27,051 nt of DNA from a virus, in the IMG/VR virus record IMGVR_UViG_3300009170_000540, positions 1 through 27,051 of that record. The stretch is one strand, 5' to 3'. Positions 26,155-27,051 of the stretch are shown here, one piece after another. Positions within the stretch are counted from its first letter, which is position 1; each line of letters begins with the position of its first letter. The notes beneath the pieces are model-generated. The model saw only the letters and a program-made list of their open reading frames with translations, was not told the DNA's origin and searched no databases. A program made the translations under genes and the position numbers.

Positions 26155-27051
26155 TTTACACCCTGGACAATCAGAAGTTTATGAAGACTTATTCGTCAAT
26201 AAGATACATCGCTTTATTACTGTTTGTTGCTCTCGTGGTTGGGGTAAGTCTTTTGATGCTGGTGTATGTGCTGCTACTGCTGTCTTTGAACTTTTAGAAT
26301 TAGACTGGCGTGTACCTAATAAACGTGTAGCGATTATTGCACCTACGCATGACCAAGTAACAGACATTTACTATCCAATGTTAGCTTATGATATTGGATT
26401 AGAGTCGTTTGCTGTCAAGTCTTCGAGAGATTTAGGTAGATTCTTATTTCCTAAGAATGTTGAATTACACTTAATCTCATATGAAGCTGTAGAGCGCATG
26501 AGAGGTAAAGGCTATTACTTTGTTGTATGGGACGAACCTTCTTCTTGTGTAAAAGGAATTACGCCTCAAGAAGCTTGGGAAGGTATTATTCAACCTTGTA
26601 TTGTAACTCGTTGGTCTCCTCAGAGACAACAATTATATAAGGCAAGATCACCTGGTCGTGGTCTTGTTATTGGTACACCTGAAGGATATAACTACTTTCA
26701 CAAGATGTTTCATTTTACTGAAACAGACCCATTGTGGGGTTCTTATCATTATGATTATACACAATCTCCTTTGATTGATCCAGATGAAGTAGAACGTATT
26801 AAACACAATATCGACCCTATTGTTTTTGCAAGAGAATATGAAGCATCATTTGCTGATTCTGGTAATAATGTATTCTATTGCTTTGATCGTAAGACACATG
26901 TTACAGACGAGCTTGAGGATTTTGACGATCCCGTATGGGCTAACGAAGATGGTCCTCAAGATGATGAAGAACTACCGCTTGAATATGGTGAAGACGTCCT
27001 TGCATTTATCGATTTCAACGTAGGTCTTCAATGTACCTCTTTCTGGGCTAA
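26144..27051 (+). CDS. Terminase large subunit, N-terminal part (cut by window)
   Basis: Open frame from ATG 26144 to the window end, 302 codons. The ATPase domain shows Walker A CCSRGWGKSF near residues 28-37 and Walker B YYFVVWDEPS. Downstream, SPGRGLVIGTPEGYNYFHKM fits the coupling motif region. The first nuclease Asp is likely in FIDFNVG just before the window ends. The motor packages phage DNA into the prohead and cuts it. The rest of the nuclease lies outside the window. Confidence 0.93.
   Translation, partial: MSINLHPGQSEVYEDLFVNKIHRFITVCCSRGWGKSFDAGVCAATAVFELLELDWRVPNKRVAIIAPTHDQVTDIYYPMLAYDIGLESFAVKSSRDLGRFLFPKNVELHLISYEAVERMRGKGYYFVVWDEPSSCVKGITPQEAWEGIIQPCIVTRWSPQRQQLYKARSPGRGLVIGTPEGYNYFHKMFHFTETDPLWGSYHYDYTQSPLIDPDEVERIKHNIDPIVFAREYEASFADSGNNVFYCFDRKTHVTDELEDFDDPVWANEDGPQDDEELPLEYGEDVLAFIDFNVGLQCTSFWA

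Noticed and set aside
1-27051. CRISPR arrays, insertion sequences and integrase/attachment sites
   Set aside because: No regularly spaced repeats, transposase or integrase frames, or terminal inverted repeats were seen.

Overview
The window is a stretch of a double-stranded DNA tailed-phage genome (Caudoviricetes). Every gene I can support is on the + strand, tightly packed, often with stop/start overlaps of 1 to 14 bases. The order is a replication and nucleotide module on the left, a long accessory middle full of small genes, and the terminase genes at the right edge. The background is AT-rich. The host is not identified. A phage CsrA close in sequence to the gammaproteobacterial form and secreted proteins with Sec-type signals suggest a Gram-negative host; this is inference.

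Replication and nucleotide module (1-11442): family A DNA polymerase with proofreading domain, FEN-type 5'-3' exonuclease, a GIY-YIG-like nuclease, T7 gp4-like primase-helicase, adenosylcobalamin-dependent (class II) ribonucleotide reductase, ATP-dependent DNA ligase and a phage nucleotidyltransferase-fold protein, with about a dozen small unknown or Cys-motif proteins between them. A clean terminator follows the reductase. A 213-base gene cassette after the ligase is bounded by a 29-base exact direct repeat.

The most unusual part is non-coding. A unit at about 11600-12969 holds a gene for a 196-residue protein built of three degenerate repeats, followed by about 700 bases with no convincing gene, many strong helices, a textbook H-type pseudoknot and a terminator: a candidate large structured RNA. 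Further structured stretches lie at 14706-14838 (closed by a 9-bp stem and followed by a two-codon mini-ORF with a strong Shine-Dalgarno), 20567-20757, 20972-21125, 21377-21404 and 21500-22015. Two of these are copies of one H-type pseudoknot. Their size and phage setting resemble the ornate large RNA classes (GOLLD, ROOL), but I cannot establish homology by eye.

Accessory middle (12983-25253): small membrane proteins, an AlpA/MerR-like helix-turn-helix protein, a GC-rich island (about 15770-16680) that begins and ends inside genes and contains related coiled-coil genes, tRNA-Lys(UUU) and tRNA-Leu(UAA), two related secreted Ig/fibronectin-like proteins, a cytidine/dCMP deaminase-type protein, a phage CsrA too short to be obvious, a cupin-like protein and several terminators with long T runs.

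Right end (25254-27051): an extremely AT-rich gap, a probable small terminase subunit and the N-terminal part of the large terminase subunit, cut by the window edge.
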